Under the pieces are notes generated by a model. The model was not told the DNA's origin and made no database searches. It was given only the letters and a program-made list of their open reading frames with translations. The position numbers and the translations under genes were made by a program. 64,000 nucleotides of DNA from Yoonia sediminilitoris. Its GTDB lineage: Bacteria; Pseudomonadota; Alphaproteobacteria; Rhodobacterales; Rhodobacteraceae. Positions 8,023 through 18,568 of this stretch are shown here, in pieces (within the stretch, counting starts at the first letter, position 1; every line of letters begins with the position of its first letter). The stretch lies in contig NZ_QBUD01000011.1 in assembly GCF_003058085.1 (NCBI RefSeq), forward strand, positions 62,001 to 126,000. The letters are read 5' to 3'.

Positions 8023-8966
8023 AAACCTTGCTGATCACCCGGTTATTGCCAGAGGCCAACCTTGCCGCAGCGCGTGCGCGCTATGACGTCACGCTGAGGA
8101 CCGAAACCTGTGGGCTGACTGTGCCCGAGTCCGCCGCTGCCCTCGCCAAATATGACGCAATCCTGCCAACTTTGGGCGACCAGTTCTCTGCTGATGCGTT
8201 CGCTGGCGACATCCGCTGCGGCGTGCTTGCGAACTTTGGAGTCGGGTACAACCATATTGATGTTGCAGCGGCGAAGGTTGCGGGCGTTCAGGTGTCCAAC
8301 ACGCCCGACGTCGTGACCGACGCGACCGCCGATATTGGCATGACCTTGATCCTGGCGACCTGTCGCCGCGCTGGCGAAGGCGAACGTCTGGTCCGGGCCA
8401 ATGCATGGACAGGGTGGCAGCCCACGCAGATGCTTGGAACCCATGTGACAGGCAAGACCGTGGGCATCATCGGGATGGGTCGGATTGGGCAGGCCGTGGC
8501 CCGGCGCTGCCACTACGGGTTTGATATGCCTGTGATTTTCTTCAACAGGTCGCGCAAGAGTTGCGATGTACCCTCAAGGCAGGTCGATCAGCTTGGCGAT
8601 CTGATGGCCCAGGCGGATATCATCGTGGTTACGGTGCCCGGTGGGGGAAGCAATACAAACCTGATCGACGCCGCCGCGCTGGCCAAGATGAAACCAACAG
8701 GTGTGTTCGTGAACATCGCGCGGGGCGATGTCGTGGACGAAGAGGCCTTGATTGCGGCCTTGCAGGCGGGCAGGATTGCAGGTGCCGGCCTTGATGTCTA
8801 TGCCAAGGAACCGGTCGTGCCAGAAGCGTTGCGCGCGCTCGAAAATGCCGTGTTGCTGCCGCATCTTGGCACCGCAGCGCTAGAAGTGCGCGCGGCGATG
8901 GGTCAGATGGCGCTGGAAAACATCAATGCATGGGACGATGGCAAGCCATTGCCACAGGTTGTCTAG
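8019..8966 (+). CDS. D-2-hydroxyacid dehydrogenase (glyoxylate/hydroxypyruvate reductase type)
   Basis: This 315-residue NAD(P)-dependent enzyme belongs to the D-isomer 2-hydroxyacid dehydrogenase family. The NAD-binding motif GIIGMGRIGQAVARR, the catalytic Arg in NIARGDVVDE, Glu in AGLDVYAKEP and His in LPHLGTA are all present. Members reduce glyoxylate, hydroxypyruvate or other 2-oxoacids. The start is a TTG at 8019 that overlaps the csaA stop (TTGA) and has AGGAGG at a good distance, so a rare start codon with a strong ribosome binding site is used. The substrate is not certain; glyoxylate or hydroxypyruvate is likely from similarity. Confidence 0.9.
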   Translation: MKTLLITRLLPEANLAAARARYDVTLRTETCGLTVPESAAALAKYDAILPTLGDQFSADAFAGDIRCGVLANFGVGYNHIDVAAAKVAGVQVSNTPDVVTDATADIGMTLILATCRRAGEGERLVRANAWTGWQPTQMLGTHVTGKTVGIIGMGRIGQAVARRCHYGFDMPVIFFNRSRKSCDVPSRQVDQLGDLMAQADIIVVTVPGGGSNTNLIDAAALAKMKPTGVFVNIARGDVVDEEALIAALQAGRIAGAGLDVYAKEPVVPEALRALENAVLLPHLGTAALEVRAAMGQMALENINAWDDGKPLPQVV

Positions 8967-8990
8967 GTCCTGATCTGCAGAATGGGCGTG

Positions 8991-9025
8991 GCCAGACCGT
9001 AAGATGGATTTTAATCCATCTCCCC
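8991..9025 (-). repeat. REP element copy 2
   Basis: The palindromic core GATGGATTTTAATCCATC lies at 9003-9020, preceded by GCCAGACCGTAA and followed by TCCCC. Read on the minus strand it has the same order as copies 1 and 4. It sits between the convergent 2-hydroxyacid dehydrogenase and aminotransferase genes, where it could act as a bidirectional terminator or mRNA 3'-end stabiliser. Confidence 0.88.
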
Positions 9026-9037
9026 GCAGCAAACCCG

Positions 9038-10703
<1,666 letters not shown>

Positions 10704-10707
<4 letters not shown>

Positions 10708-10976
10708 CCGAAGACCGCGAGACGATGATCAAACGCCTGCGCATGCGGTCAATGCGACGGGGGATCAAGGAAATGGATTTGATCCTCTCTGACTTTGCGC
10801 AAACGCACCTTGATGACATGACGGATGACACGCTGCAGTTGTATGACAGCCTGCTCGCGGAGAATGATCATGATATTTATGGCTGGATCGGGGAACAATT
10901 TGCCTGTCCCACGCGTTATAAATCATTGCTGGCACGCATCAGACTTGGTGCAGACGGCGTTACGCGTCCGACCTGA
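10704..10976 (+). CDS. sdhE: FAD assembly factor SdhE
   Basis: This 90-residue protein matches the SdhE (YgfY, Sdh5) family. The RGxxE motif is present as RRGIKEMD at about residues 18-25, followed by the helical LILSDF...LYDSLLAENDHDIYGW segment. SdhE promotes covalent attachment of FAD to the flavoprotein subunit of succinate dehydrogenase. It starts inside the stop of the upstream XRE gene (4-base overlap). No succinate dehydrogenase genes lie nearby. Identification is strong from length and motif. Confidence 0.9.
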
Positions 10977-11008
10977 ATAGCGGATAATTGTCGCTAACGC
11001 CTCAGCTT

Positions 11009-11026
11009 AACTAAATTTTTTTAGTT
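11009..11026. promoter_or_regulatory. Inverted repeat upstream of the MarR gene, candidate operator
   Basis: A perfect inverted repeat AACTAAA-TTTT-TTTAGTT lies 44 bases before the MarR-type start codon. MarR proteins bind such AT-rich palindromes, often at their own promoter, so autoregulation is the simplest reading. The left part (AACTAAATTTT) recurs upstream of fabA at 48410-48420. Confidence 0.5.
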
Positions 11027-11069
11027 TCCCCGTACAAACCCTGTCGAGCGGAAGACGGAGTGACTAAAA

Positions 11070-11591
11070 ATGAGTATTCATACAGATCTCGACGGTCCTG
11101 AAAACGGCGGAATGTCATCAGCGCGCAGTGCCGCGTTCATGGCGTCTTATCTTGATTCACTGACATTGGTGGAACGGCTTCACAGGCTGCTTCTGGATGT
11201 CATCAAAGACGAGTTTGAACGTGTCGGAATACTTGAGATCAACCCGGTTCAGGCCCTGTTGCTGTTTAACGTGGGCGACAATGAAGTGACAGCCGGTGAG
11301 TTGAAGACACGGGGCTACTACCAAGGCTCCAACGTGTCCTACAATCTCAAGAAACTTGTCGACATGGGGTACATGCACCACCAGCGCAGTGAAATCGACC
11401 GCCGTTCGGTCCGCGTGCGACTGTCTGAAAAGGGACGTGGCGTGCGTGATGTGGTTGCAAAGCTTTTTGCGACACATGCGAGCGGATTGGTTGCTCGCGG
11501 CGTTCTGGATCAGAACGGAATTGACGATATCACCACGGCATTGCGCCGTGTTGAACGATACTGGACAGAGCAAATTCGCTACATTTATTGA
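11070..11591 (+). CDS. MarR-family winged-helix regulator, LdtR-like
   Basis: This 173-residue protein has a MarR winged helix in the middle (ELKTRGYYQGSNVSYNLKKL then the wing HHQRSEIDRRSVRVRL) between helical dimerisation segments. The recognition helix sequence GYYQGSNVSYNLKKLV resembles LdtR, the regulator of an L,D-transpeptidase gene in Liberibacter and other alphaproteobacteria. CGGAG lies before the ATG and a palindrome lies upstream, suggesting autoregulation. No L,D-transpeptidase gene is visible within the window, so the regulon cannot be confirmed here. Confidence 0.85.
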   Translation: MSIHTDLDGPENGGMSSARSAAFMASYLDSLTLVERLHRLLLDVIKDEFERVGILEINPVQALLLFNVGDNEVTAGELKTRGYYQGSNVSYNLKKLVDMGYMHHQRSEIDRRSVRVRLSEKGRGVRDVVAKLFATHASGLVARGVLDQNGIDDITTALRRVERYWTEQIRYIY

Positions 11592-11933
11592 CCCCGTTCC
11601 GGGGGCAATGTGTGGATAATTGGTAACGCGTCAGATCGGTCGGCGCAGCAATGCGCCGACCCGATAAATCAGCGTGATAGTCGCCTTTCGAGGCGCTTCG
11701 CGAAAACCAGACAAACAGCTTTGCGGGGGAGCGCCGGCACCGTGCATATGTCGCGAGATATCTGCTTTTGTCTGTTGTGGCGTCGAAGTGCGATACGCTC
11801 TAATGCATTGAAGGCGAAGCGGCGTGTTTGGCACAGAATCGCCGCCCTATGCCTGCCTACAGAGGCCGCATCATAATTGCCGCCCCTGGTGTATTCCGTT
11901 TTTGCAGTTGACTGCGGCAGTGCCAAAATTGCC
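11592..11933. other. Intergenic gap with a strong hairpin
   Basis: These 342 bases lie between the convergent MarR and DUF1194 genes. Short open frames occur but none has a credible start or codon use. Besides the hairpin at 11638-11661, a small CCCCG-TT-CGGGG hairpin lies directly after the MarR stop. Confidence 0.45.
11638..11661. terminator. Hairpin, possible bidirectional terminator
   Basis: A 10-base-pair perfect stem (GGTCGGCGCA / TGCGCCGACC) with a GCAA tetraloop lies between two convergent genes. GNRA-type loops make very stable hairpins. No run of T follows closely on either side, so intrinsic termination is uncertain. Confidence 0.4.
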
Positions 11934-12650
11934 CTACTCTCGCGCTGGACCAGCCATGCCTATTGCAAGGCTCTGCAGTTCTCTGAGCAGTTTGCGTTCC
12001 ATTGCGTCGGCATAGGCTTCGAATCCAAGTGCGGTTTCAACAAACGCGCCCGGGCCGCGAATGACGTAGTTCCTGTAATAGGCCGAGAGTTCCTTGATGT
12101 CCGCAAAACGGGCGTCATCGCCCCGCATGTTGCCCGAGCCAACAACAAGCCCGTTGACTGTGGTGCCCGCGGGCAAGGAATCGGGGGCAATATCCTGCGG
12201 CCTTGGGCCTGTATTGGACGGGCCATCGCCGGAAAGATCCAGCGTCCGCTGCCAGCACTCGGATTGGAACCCAAGCGCTGCAAAGCCCACTTGCAGTGCA
12301 GACCCGATTGCGGTGGTCAATGAGCTCTCAACGCGGAAGGTGCTGGTCAATCGGGTCAGAACTTCGGTGAGGTCGCTTTGCGTGTTGATGCTGGTCCAGG
12401 GCAGGATCACACGTTGGTGGTCCGGCCCGCTCCACTCAAAGACGAAAATGCGGATCGGTGCGTCGGGTTGGGCGAAAAGAACCTGCCTGACCGCTTCACT
12501 ATCAAGCGCGGTGGCCAGACCGTCCAGTTGCAGCCGATACTCGGTCGCATCCACGGACCCCGACACATCCAGCCCCAAGGCCAGCGCGTGGCGACAGGCC
12601 GCCTCTGCCTGTAGAGGAACAAAGGCGCAAAGGGCTGCCGCTCTGATCAT
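11934..12650 (-). CDS. DUF1194 protein, von Willebrand factor A-like, second copy
   Basis: This 238-residue protein starts with a short signal peptide (about residues 1-18, cleavage after AEA) and then a MIDAS-type metal site, DVSGS, inside ALALGLDVSGSVDATEYRLQ. The LDLSGDGPSNTG strand further on is the second conserved DUF1194 motif. The family is a periplasmic vWA-like domain of unknown function common in alphaproteobacteria. The ATG overlaps the stop of the upstream paralogue (ATGA), so it ends a gloA-DUF1194-DUF1194 operon. Confidence 0.88.
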   Translation of the reverse strand: MIRAAALCAFVPLQAEAACRHALALGLDVSGSVDATEYRLQLDGLATALDSEAVRQVLFAQPDAPIRIFVFEWSGPDHQRVILPWTSINTQSDLTEVLTRLTSTFRVESSLTTAIGSALQVGFAALGFQSECWQRTLDLSGDGPSNTGPRPQDIAPDSLPAGTTVNGLVVGSGNMRGDDARFADIKELSAYYRNYVIRGPGAFVETALGFEAYADAMERKLLRELQSLAIGMAGPARE

Positions 12651-13354
12651 CGCTCTGGAGCCCTTTTCAGAATGTCCGCCTGACCAATCACAATTGCTGA
12701 AAGTTCTCTGATCAGTTTGCGTTCCATTGCCTGTGCGAAATCTTCAAACCCATTGGCAATTTCGATAAAGGCATTGGGGCCTTTGATGACCTGATCGCGA
12801 AAGTAGGGGACCAACTCGGTTTCGGATTCGAATTCGGCGGCATTGATGACAAGGCCATTCACAGTCACATCGTCCAAAGGAAAGGCCCCATAGGCTGCTT
12901 TCGGGCTGAACCCTTCATTGTTTTCGCCGTCCCCGGAAAGGTCGATGGTCTTGAACAGGCACGCGGGCGCTTGCTGTAAAAGTCCTGAGGCATAGCCTAG
13001 TGCGTAGCCCATGGCGGTCGGAAATTCATTGTGACTGCGTTGGCTTTTCGCCACTGTGCCCGCGATATTTCCCAGATCGGTAGGGCTGGTAATCATTGTC
13101 CAGTCGACCAAACCTGCCTGATTGTAGCGCCCGCTCCACTCAAATATGGAGAGGGCGACCGGGTCGGGGCCGGCAAAGAACGCCGCCTGCACGTCCGGTG
13201 CCAGCAGCGCAGCAGCCAAACCCTGTCGTTGCAGGCGGTCTTCGTCCGCGTCTACCGAGGATGACACATCAAGGGCCAGCACCAGTGCCAGACGGCAGGC
13301 GTTGGCAGGTGCCGCCAGCAAGGTGATCGCCAGAATGATCCCGGTTTTTACCAA
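12647..13354 (-). CDS. DUF1194 protein, von Willebrand factor A-like, first copy
   Basis: This 235-residue protein has a signal peptide ending near PANA (residue 19) and the MIDAS motif DVSSS within LVLALDVSSSVDADEDRLQ, then IDLSGDGENNEG. It is clearly homologous to the downstream gene along the whole length, including the C-terminal MERKLIRELSAI versus MERKLLRELQSL, so the pair arose by tandem duplication. The start is a TTG at 13354 overlapping the stop of the glyoxalase gene. Function is unknown. Confidence 0.86.
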   Translation of the reverse strand: MVKTGIILAITLLAAPANACRLALVLALDVSSSVDADEDRLQRQGLAAALLAPDVQAAFFAGPDPVALSIFEWSGRYNQAGLVDWTMITSPTDLGNIAGTVAKSQRSHNEFPTAMGYALGYASGLLQQAPACLFKTIDLSGDGENNEGFSPKAAYGAFPLDDVTVNGLVINAAEFESETELVPYFRDQVIKGPNAFIEIANGFEDFAQAMERKLIRELSAIVIGQADILKRAPER

Positions 13355-13776
13355 TGGCCAGTGTTTTCCATGCTGGCCCAGGGTTCGGCGGGCGGCAGAT
13401 TTTCCCCCGCTTGCAGCAACTCAATCGAGATATTGTCAGGTGAGCGTACGAAGGCCATGTGCCCGTCGCGCGGCGGTCGATTGATTGTCACCCCGTTATC
13501 CATCAGGGTCTGACAGGTTTCGTAGATGTTGGGCACACTATAGGCGAGGTGCCCGAAATGGCGCCCGTCAGAGGGCAGGCCGTCGTCACCATCCCAATTG
13601 TAGGTCAGTTCGATCGGGCATTCTTCCTGCCCCTCGGGTGCCATGAAAATCAGGCTGAATCGGCCCGCTTCGCTGTCGTAGCGACGGGTTTCCCTGAGGC
13701 CGAGCAAGCTATAGAAGGCCATTGATTTTTCGAGATCTTTGACGCGAACCATTGTGTGAAGGTACTTCAGCGACAT
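13348..13776 (-). CDS. gloA: Lactoylglutathione lyase (glyoxalase I)
   Basis: This 142-residue VOC-fold enzyme converts the methylglyoxal-glutathione hemithioacetal to S-lactoylglutathione. It begins MSLKYLHTMVRVKDLEKS with the first metal His at residue 7, has EECPIELTYN with a Glu ligand, HFGHLAYSV with a His ligand and SIELLQAG with the last Glu. AGGAG precedes the ATG at 13776; the frame is open further upstream but without family similarity. The 3' end overlaps the first DUF1194 gene by 7 bases, so the three genes form an operon. Confidence 0.92.
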   Translation of the reverse strand: MSLKYLHTMVRVKDLEKSMAFYSLLGLRETRRYDSEAGRFSLIFMAPEGQEECPIELTYNWDGDDGLPSDGRHFGHLAYSVPNIYETCQTLMDNGVTINRPPRDGHMAFVRSPDNISIELLQAGENLPPAEPWASMENTGHW

Positions 13777-14030
13777 TTGTGCGGCTCCTGTTTTTACCAG
13801 ATTGACTGGAAACCTAGCCGACTGTGTGGGAAGGGCAACTCTCAATCGGGGCACGGACGGACTGGGTGCCGCAGCGCGGTCGGCTGGAAACTGCCGAGAT
13901 AATGTCTTGCGGGTGCAGAAACGGAGCTTTTTCAGTGCTTGATCATCTAAAGCTCGCCCGCCTGAAAGTCGTCAATTGAGACCCGGACGCGCTTTGTGCT
14001 AAAGGGCGTTGGACAAGTAGGGGACAATTC

Positions 14031-14924
14031 ATGACGCGCTTCGTTTCGATTGGTGAGGCCATGGTGGAAATGGCACCGTTGGCAAAGAGCGGCCAATTTC
14101 AAATGTCTTTCGCGGGGGATACGTTGAACACCGCGTGGTATGTCCGCCAGCTCAAGCCTCTGTGGGATGTTAGTTATGTGACGGCAGTCGGCCAGGATCA
14201 GATGTCAGACCAGATGGTCAGCTTCTTGCAGGACACCGGGATTGATACGCAGTACATCCAGCGCCTCAACAACCGGACGGTGGGGCTGTATCTGATTGCG
14301 CTTAAGAATGGCGAGCGGCATTTTTCTTATTGGCGGGGTCAAGCTGCGGCGCGCGCACTTGCTGCGGACCCTGGTACGCTGGACCGATCATTTTCCAATG
14401 CTGACGTATTGTATTTTTCCGGAATCACGCTTGCGATCCTAGAAGGGAATGGGCGTGCGCGCCTGTTGCGGTCGCTGGCACGCGCGCGTGCTGCGGGCAA
14501 GTTGGTGGCTTTTGATAGCAATTTGCGTCCGCGCCTTTGGGAAAGCGACGACCATATGCGCGACTGGGTAACGAAAGCCGCCGAGACCAGCGATATTGTG
14601 CTGCCGTCCCACGATGACGAAGCGGTCCATTTCGGTGATGCCGGACCTAAGGCAACGTGCGAGCGTTACGCAGCCTTGGGGGCCACAACCGTCGTCGTCA
14701 AGAACGGGCCGGGCACGATTCACTACAGACATGCTGGCAAGTCCGGTGTCATGCAGCCAGCCATCGTGTCCGATGTCGTCGACACAACGGCGGCTGGCGA
14801 TAGCTTCAATGCCGGTTTTTTGAGCCAGTTTGTCGGTGGCGTCAGCATTGATCTGGCGATTCATGCGGCCAGCAACGTGGCCCGCCGGGTCATCAAGGGA
14901 CGTGGTGCGTTGGTCCCGCTGTAG
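14031..14924 (+). CDS. kdgK: PfkB-family sugar kinase, 2-keto-3-deoxygluconate kinase type
   Basis: This 297-residue ribokinase-fold protein phosphorylates a sugar acid, most likely 2-dehydro-3-deoxygluconate in the Entner-Doudoroff or uronate route. The N-terminal FVSIGEAMVEMAP, the GRAD-like substrate segment and the C-terminal DTTAAGDSFNAGF motif with the catalytic Asp are all present. The protein has the KdgK length and the FDSNLRPRLW segment typical of that group. TAGGGGA precedes the ATG. No other uronate genes lie next to it. Confidence 0.85.
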   Translation: MTRFVSIGEAMVEMAPLAKSGQFQMSFAGDTLNTAWYVRQLKPLWDVSYVTAVGQDQMSDQMVSFLQDTGIDTQYIQRLNNRTVGLYLIALKNGERHFSYWRGQAAARALAADPGTLDRSFSNADVLYFSGITLAILEGNGRARLLRSLARARAAGKLVAFDSNLRPRLWESDDHMRDWVTKAAETSDIVLPSHDDEAVHFGDAGPKATCERYAALGATTVVVKNGPGTIHYRHAGKSGVMQPAIVSDVVDTTAAGDSFNAGFLSQFVGGVSIDLAIHAASNVARRVIKGRGALVPL

Positions 14925-14949
14925 ACCCATGCTTTGATCTGGCGCAAAG

Positions 14950-14965
14950 ACCGGCCGTCGCCGGT
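14950..14965 (+). terminator. Weak hairpin after kdgK
   Basis: A 6-base-pair stem (ACCGGC / GCCGGT) with a CGTC loop lies 26 bases after the kdgK stop. Only a short TTTT follows, eight bases later, so it would be a weak intrinsic terminator. Confidence 0.3.
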
Positions 14966-15001
14966 GCTCTATCGTTTTCCCACCAGCAGGGAGCGATGCA
15001 A

Positions 15002-15259
15002 ATGAAACCAATGGGCGAACCGCGCAAACATTACTGGCAGGTCTTGAAGATGGCCAATGCCACCGGCACACCCTTGCAAGCCGCGTTTGAGGATGGCGAT
15101 TTGGGATCGGCAGACTTTGCTGACTTGATTACAAAGTGCCAGCGCTGTCCGCAGCCGGAAAAATGCAGTGTGATTTTGGACCGGGTGCGAAAGCTGCCGG
15201 ATACACCTGATTTTTGCCCAAACCGCGAAACCTATGCGCGGCTGCGCCGGCAAGCATAA
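15002..15259 (+). CDS. Small cysteine-containing protein, DUF6455-like
   Basis: This 85-residue cytoplasmic protein carries four cysteines in CQRCPQPEKC and DFCPNRE, a spacing that could bind a metal. It resembles the small DUF6455 proteins of Rhodobacteraceae, although I am not certain of that assignment. The start at 15002 is preferred over 14996 because CAGGGAG would lie too close to the earlier ATG. It follows kdgK on the same strand. Function is unknown. Confidence 0.65.
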   Translation: MKPMGEPRKHYWQVLKMANATGTPLQAAFEDGDLGSADFADLITKCQRCPQPEKCSVILDRVRKLPDTPDFCPNRETYARLRRQA

Positions 15260-15434
15260 CAATTATTGGGCACTCGGAGAGCCGATCGTCGATTGAGAAT
15301 GATCTGGTAGAGTAGCGCATTATCTTCGTTCATAAAATGCAGCGCGTCATTTCTCGTTTGCCGGGATGGCAATTTCTCTTATACCGATTGTTCGCGTGCG
15401 GCAGCATGTCAGTGTATTTCGTTGGTATATTGTC

Positions 15435-15689
15435 ATGCAGCGTGTTTTTGCTACGATTGCGGCACATTTAGGAAAGTATTGGTGGCAGTATCTGCGCTAT
15501 GCGGGGCTGGCTGTCTTGGTCGTCGTTGGGGTCATTCTTGCAGCCGGGGTGGCTGTCGGCGTCTTTTCTTTTGGTGCTACCTTTTACGCAGCGATTGCCG
15601 CCGCCGTGGCTCTTTTCTTTGCTGTGGCTTGGCAACCTTACGCGATCTTTTTGGCTTTTGTCGGTTTTTGCGCCCCCAAGAACAACTAA
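15435..15689 (+). CDS. Small membrane protein, unknown
   Basis: This 84-residue protein has two long hydrophobic stretches (about residues 22-48 and 52-80) and ends CAPKNN, so it is probably an inner-membrane protein with two transmembrane helices. The frame opens at 15366, but the ATG at 15435 gives a more usual N-terminus (MQRVFATIAAHLGKYWWQYL). I do not recognise a family. The following gene also encodes a small membrane protein. Confidence 0.5.
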   Translation: MQRVFATIAAHLGKYWWQYLRYAGLAVLVVVGVILAAGVAVGVFSFGATFYAAIAAAVALFFAVAWQPYAIFLAFVGFCAPKNN

Positions 15690-15712
15690 TCACCGTTCGC
15701 ACCAAGAACTCA

Positions 15713-16099
15713 ATGGTGATCCTCTGTGTTGCGACCATCTTGGGCGGCATTGATCTGACGGCTGGCAGCGCCACTCCAATTGAGCCGATGCGTTCGTCTC
15801 AGAAACTTGAATCCGCGGCTTCGCGCCCCACGCTTGAGACCGGCACCGGCCTCAGTCTGGATTTCATCTATGCCTGTGCCGCTATTTTCGTGACGTTGGC
15901 TTTTGCCGCCTACCTGCGTCCGATCTACCAAGAAGGCGTTGATTGGGCCTTGCCCCGCCGTCAAGATCCAGAGGAGGATCGTTCCGAGAAGAGGCTGACT
16001 TTGCTGTCGTCCATCTTGATGAACCTGATATTTGACCTCATTGGTCCGTTGTTGCTGCTTTTGATTGTTATCGACTTGGGGGGTGTGAAGCGCGCCTAA
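15713..16099 (+). CDS. Putative membrane protein, unknown
   Basis: This 128-residue protein begins with a short hydrophobic segment (residues 1-18) that could be a signal peptide, followed by a polar Ser/Thr/Pro stretch, a hydrophobic segment at about 49-66, a charged loop rich in Arg, Asp and Glu, and a last hydrophobic helix at about 99-122. It starts 23 bases after the preceding small membrane gene. No family is recognised. A hairpin with a T run lies 200 bases downstream. Confidence 0.5.
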   Translation: MVILCVATILGGIDLTAGSATPIEPMRSSQKLESAASRPTLETGTGLSLDFIYACAAIFVTLAFAAYLRPIYQEGVDWALPRRQDPEEDRSEKRLTLLSSILMNLIFDLIGPLLLLLIVIDLGGVKRA

Positions 16100-16300
16100 T
16101 CGTGCGCGATGGCGTGCAAGCTGCGGTTGGTAGTCTTGGGCGCTGGGCCGAAGGGACCATATTCGAAGCGGTCCATGTTGCCGTCCTAATGATTGAGACC
16201 GGGCAGGTGATTTCTGTCCTTTCTGATGGCTGGGTCATCATCGCGGGCCACTTGGCCTATGGTCTGCCTGCGATACCGAGACCATACCTTGACTGGCTTG

Positions 16301-16319
16301 AAGGGTACGCCCTTTTTTT
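16301..16319 (+). terminator. Rho-independent terminator
   Basis: AAGGG-TACG-CCCTT is followed directly by a run of T. It lies about 40 bases before the convergent uvrB stop and would end plus-strand transcripts from the 15435-16099 genes. Confidence 0.5.
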
Positions 16320-16360
16320 GAATTTTCCCCGCTGTCACGTGCCGCGATAGCATAGCCCCT

Positions 16361-18568
16361 TCAGCGCTTCCCCCCATACCTGCTTTTGCCCCCACGCATC
16401 CCGCCGCGGCCGCCGGTGCTGCGGCCCGAAGCTTTTGCAGCGTCATCCACTGCCTTGTCCACGGCCTGTTGTCGTGCCAGCGGGTCGTCGGCGATGGTGA
16501 GTTCGACGGTTTCCAGTCGTTTGACTTCATCACGCAGTCGCGCGGCCTCTTCGAATTCGAGGTTTTCGGCGGCCTTGCGCATATCCGTTCGCAGCCCGTC
16601 CAGCACGGCTTGCAGGTTTGCCCCGGCAAGTGGTTTATCGACCTTGGCAGTGACCCGGTTCATGTCCACGTCACCTTTGTAGAGACCAGCGAGAATATCC
16701 TCGACGTTCTTTTTCACGGTCTGCGGCGTAATACCGTGTTCTTCGTTATAGGCCAGTTGCTTGGCGCGCCGCCTTTCGGTTTCCTTCATGGCGCGTTCCA
16801 TGCTGCCGGTGATCCGGTCGGCGTACATGATGACGCGGCCATCGGCATTACGGGCGGCGCGCCCGATGGTCTGCACCAGCGATGTCTCTGACCGCAGGAA
16901 CCCTTCCTTGTCCGCATCCAGAATGGCCACCAGCCCGCATTCAGGAATGTCGAGCCCCTCGCGTAGCAGATTGATCCCGATCAGCACGTCGAATGCGCCG
17001 AGCCGCAGGTCGCGCAGGATTTCAATGCGCTCAATGGTATCAATGTCGCTGTGCATATAGCGGACCTTGATCCCCTGTTCGTGCATATATTCGGTCAGGT
17101 CCTCCGCCATGCGCTTGGTCAGCGTTGTGACCAGCGTGCGGTAGCCGTTGGCGGCAACCTTGCGCACCTCGTCCAGCAGATCGTCAACCTGCATCTCAAC
17201 CGGGCGAATCTCAATCTCGGGATCTATCAGGCCGGTAGGGCGGATGATCTGTTCGGTGAACACGCCGCCAGCCTGTTCCAGTTCCCACGCTGCAGGCGTT
17301 GCGGAGACGAAGACCGATTGCGGGCGCATGGCGTCCCATTCTTCAAACTTCAATGGCCGGTTATCCATGCAGGACGGCAGGCGGAACCCATGTTCGGCCA
17401 GGGTCATCTTGCGCCGGAAGTCACCCTTATACATGCCGCCGATCTGCGGCACGGAGACGTGGGATTCGTCGGCGAAAACGATGGCATTGTCTGGGATGAA
17501 TTCAAAAAGGGTGGGCGGCGGTTCACCCGGTGCGCGCCCGGTCAGGTAGCGTGAATAGTTCTCGATGCCGTTGCAGACACCCGTGGCCTCCAGCATTTCC
17601 AGATCAAAGTTGGACCGTTGCTCAAGCCGCTGTGCTTCGAGCAGCTTACCTTCGCTGACCAGTTGGTCCAGCCGTTGTCTCAGTTCCTTTTTGATGCCGA
17701 TGATAGCCTGCTGCATAGTGGGCTTGGGGGTCACGTAGTGCGAGTTGGCGTAGACGCGCACCTTGTCGAACGTATCGGTCTTGGTGCCGGTCAACGGGTC
17801 GAATTCTGTGATCGTTTCCAGTTCTTCACCAAAGAAAGACAGTTTCCATGCGCGGTCATCAAGGTGCGCCGGCCAGATCTCGAGGCTGTCGCCGCGGACC
17901 CGGAAGGTGCCACGCTGGAAGGCCTGATCGTTGCGGCGGTATTGCTGCGCAATGAGATCCGCGATGATCTGGCGTTGGTCATAGGAATGACCGGCGTGGA
18001 TATCCTGTGTCATTGCCCCATAGGTTTCGACCGACCCGATACCGTAGATGCATGATACGGACGCCACGATGATGACATCGTCACGTTCCAGCAGCGCACG
18101 GGTGGCCGAATGGCGCATCCGGTCGATCTGTTCGTTAATCTGTGATTCTTTCTCGATGTAAGTATCAGAGCGGGCGACATAAGCCTCTGGCTGATAATAG
18201 TCATAATAGCTGACAAAATATTCGACTGCGTTGTCGGGAAAGAAGCCTTTGAATTCGCCATAGAGCTGGGCCGCAAGCGTCTTGTTCGGGGCAAGGATGA
18301 TCGCAGGACGTTGCGTTTCCTCGATCATCTTGGCCATGGTGAAGGTCTTGCCGGTGCCGGTCGCGCCCAAAAGCACCTGATCGCGCTCTCCGCTCAGGAT
18401 ACCTTCGCTGAGTTCCTTGATCGCGGTCGGCTGATCGCCCGCCGGTGCAAACTCTGTTTGCAGCACGAACCTTTTACCACCTTCCAGCTTTTCGCGAGTT
18501 TTGACGTCGGGGGCGGGGTTGGTAAGATAGTGCTGGGGATCGGATTTGTCGGTCTGGGCATAGGCCAT
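16361..18568 (-). CDS. uvrB: UvrABC excinuclease subunit B
   Basis: UvrB is the damage-verifying helicase-like subunit of nucleotide excision repair. The 735-residue protein has Walker [10 protein letters not shown] at residues 68-76, the beta-hairpin [11 protein letters not shown], a DESHVS Walker B, helicase motifs V and VI ([15 protein letters not shown]) and a C-terminal UVR domain that binds UvrC. It ends with a Gly/Arg-rich tail (about 25 residues). AAAGGA precedes the ATG. It is transcribed alone; I see no clear LexA box in the upstream gap. Confidence 0.97.
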   Translation of the reverse strand: MAYAQTDKSDPQHYLTNPAPDVKTREKLEGGKRFVLQTEFAPAGDQPTAIKELSEGILSGERDQVLLGATGTGKTFTMAKMIEETQRPAIILAPNKTLAAQLYGEFKGFFPDNAVEYFVSYYDYYQPEAYVARSDTYIEKESQINEQIDRMRHSATRALLERDDVIIVASVSCIYGIGSVETYGAMTQDIHAGHSYDQRQIIADLIAQQYRRNDQAFQRGTFRVRGDSLEIWPAHLDDRAWKLSFFGEELETITEFDPLTGTKTDTFDKVRVYANSHYVTPKPTMQQAIIGIKKELRQRLDQLVSEGKLLEAQRLEQRSNFDLEMLEATGVCNGIENYSRYLTGRAPGEPPPTLFEFIPDNAIVFADESHVSVPQIGGMYKGDFRRKMTLAEHGFRLPSCMDNRPLKFEEWDAMRPQSVFVSATPAAWELEQAGGVFTEQIIRPTGLIDPEIEIRPVEMQVDDLLDEVRKVAANGYRTLVTTLTKRMAEDLTEYMHEQGIKVRYMHSDIDTIERIEILRDLRLGAFDVLIGINLLREGLDIPECGLVAILDADKEGFLRSETSLVQTIGRAARNADGRVIMYADRITGSMERAMKETERRRAKQLAYNEEHGITPQTVKKNVEDILAGLYKGDVDMNRVTAKVDKPLAGANLQAVLDGLRTDMRKAAENLEFEEAARLRDEVKRLETVELTIADDPLARQQAVDKAVDDAAKASGRSTGGRGGMRGGKSRYGGKR

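Noticed and set aside
11610-11876. 88-codon frame in the MarR-DUF1194 gap
   Set aside because: It covers the GCAA hairpin, lacks a good start and has an Arg/Ser/Cys-rich product without similarity.
16102-16350. 82-codon plus-strand frame after the membrane protein gene
   Set aside because: It begins with GTG without a ribosome binding site and contains the likely terminator hairpin at 16301-16319, so it is probably not translated.
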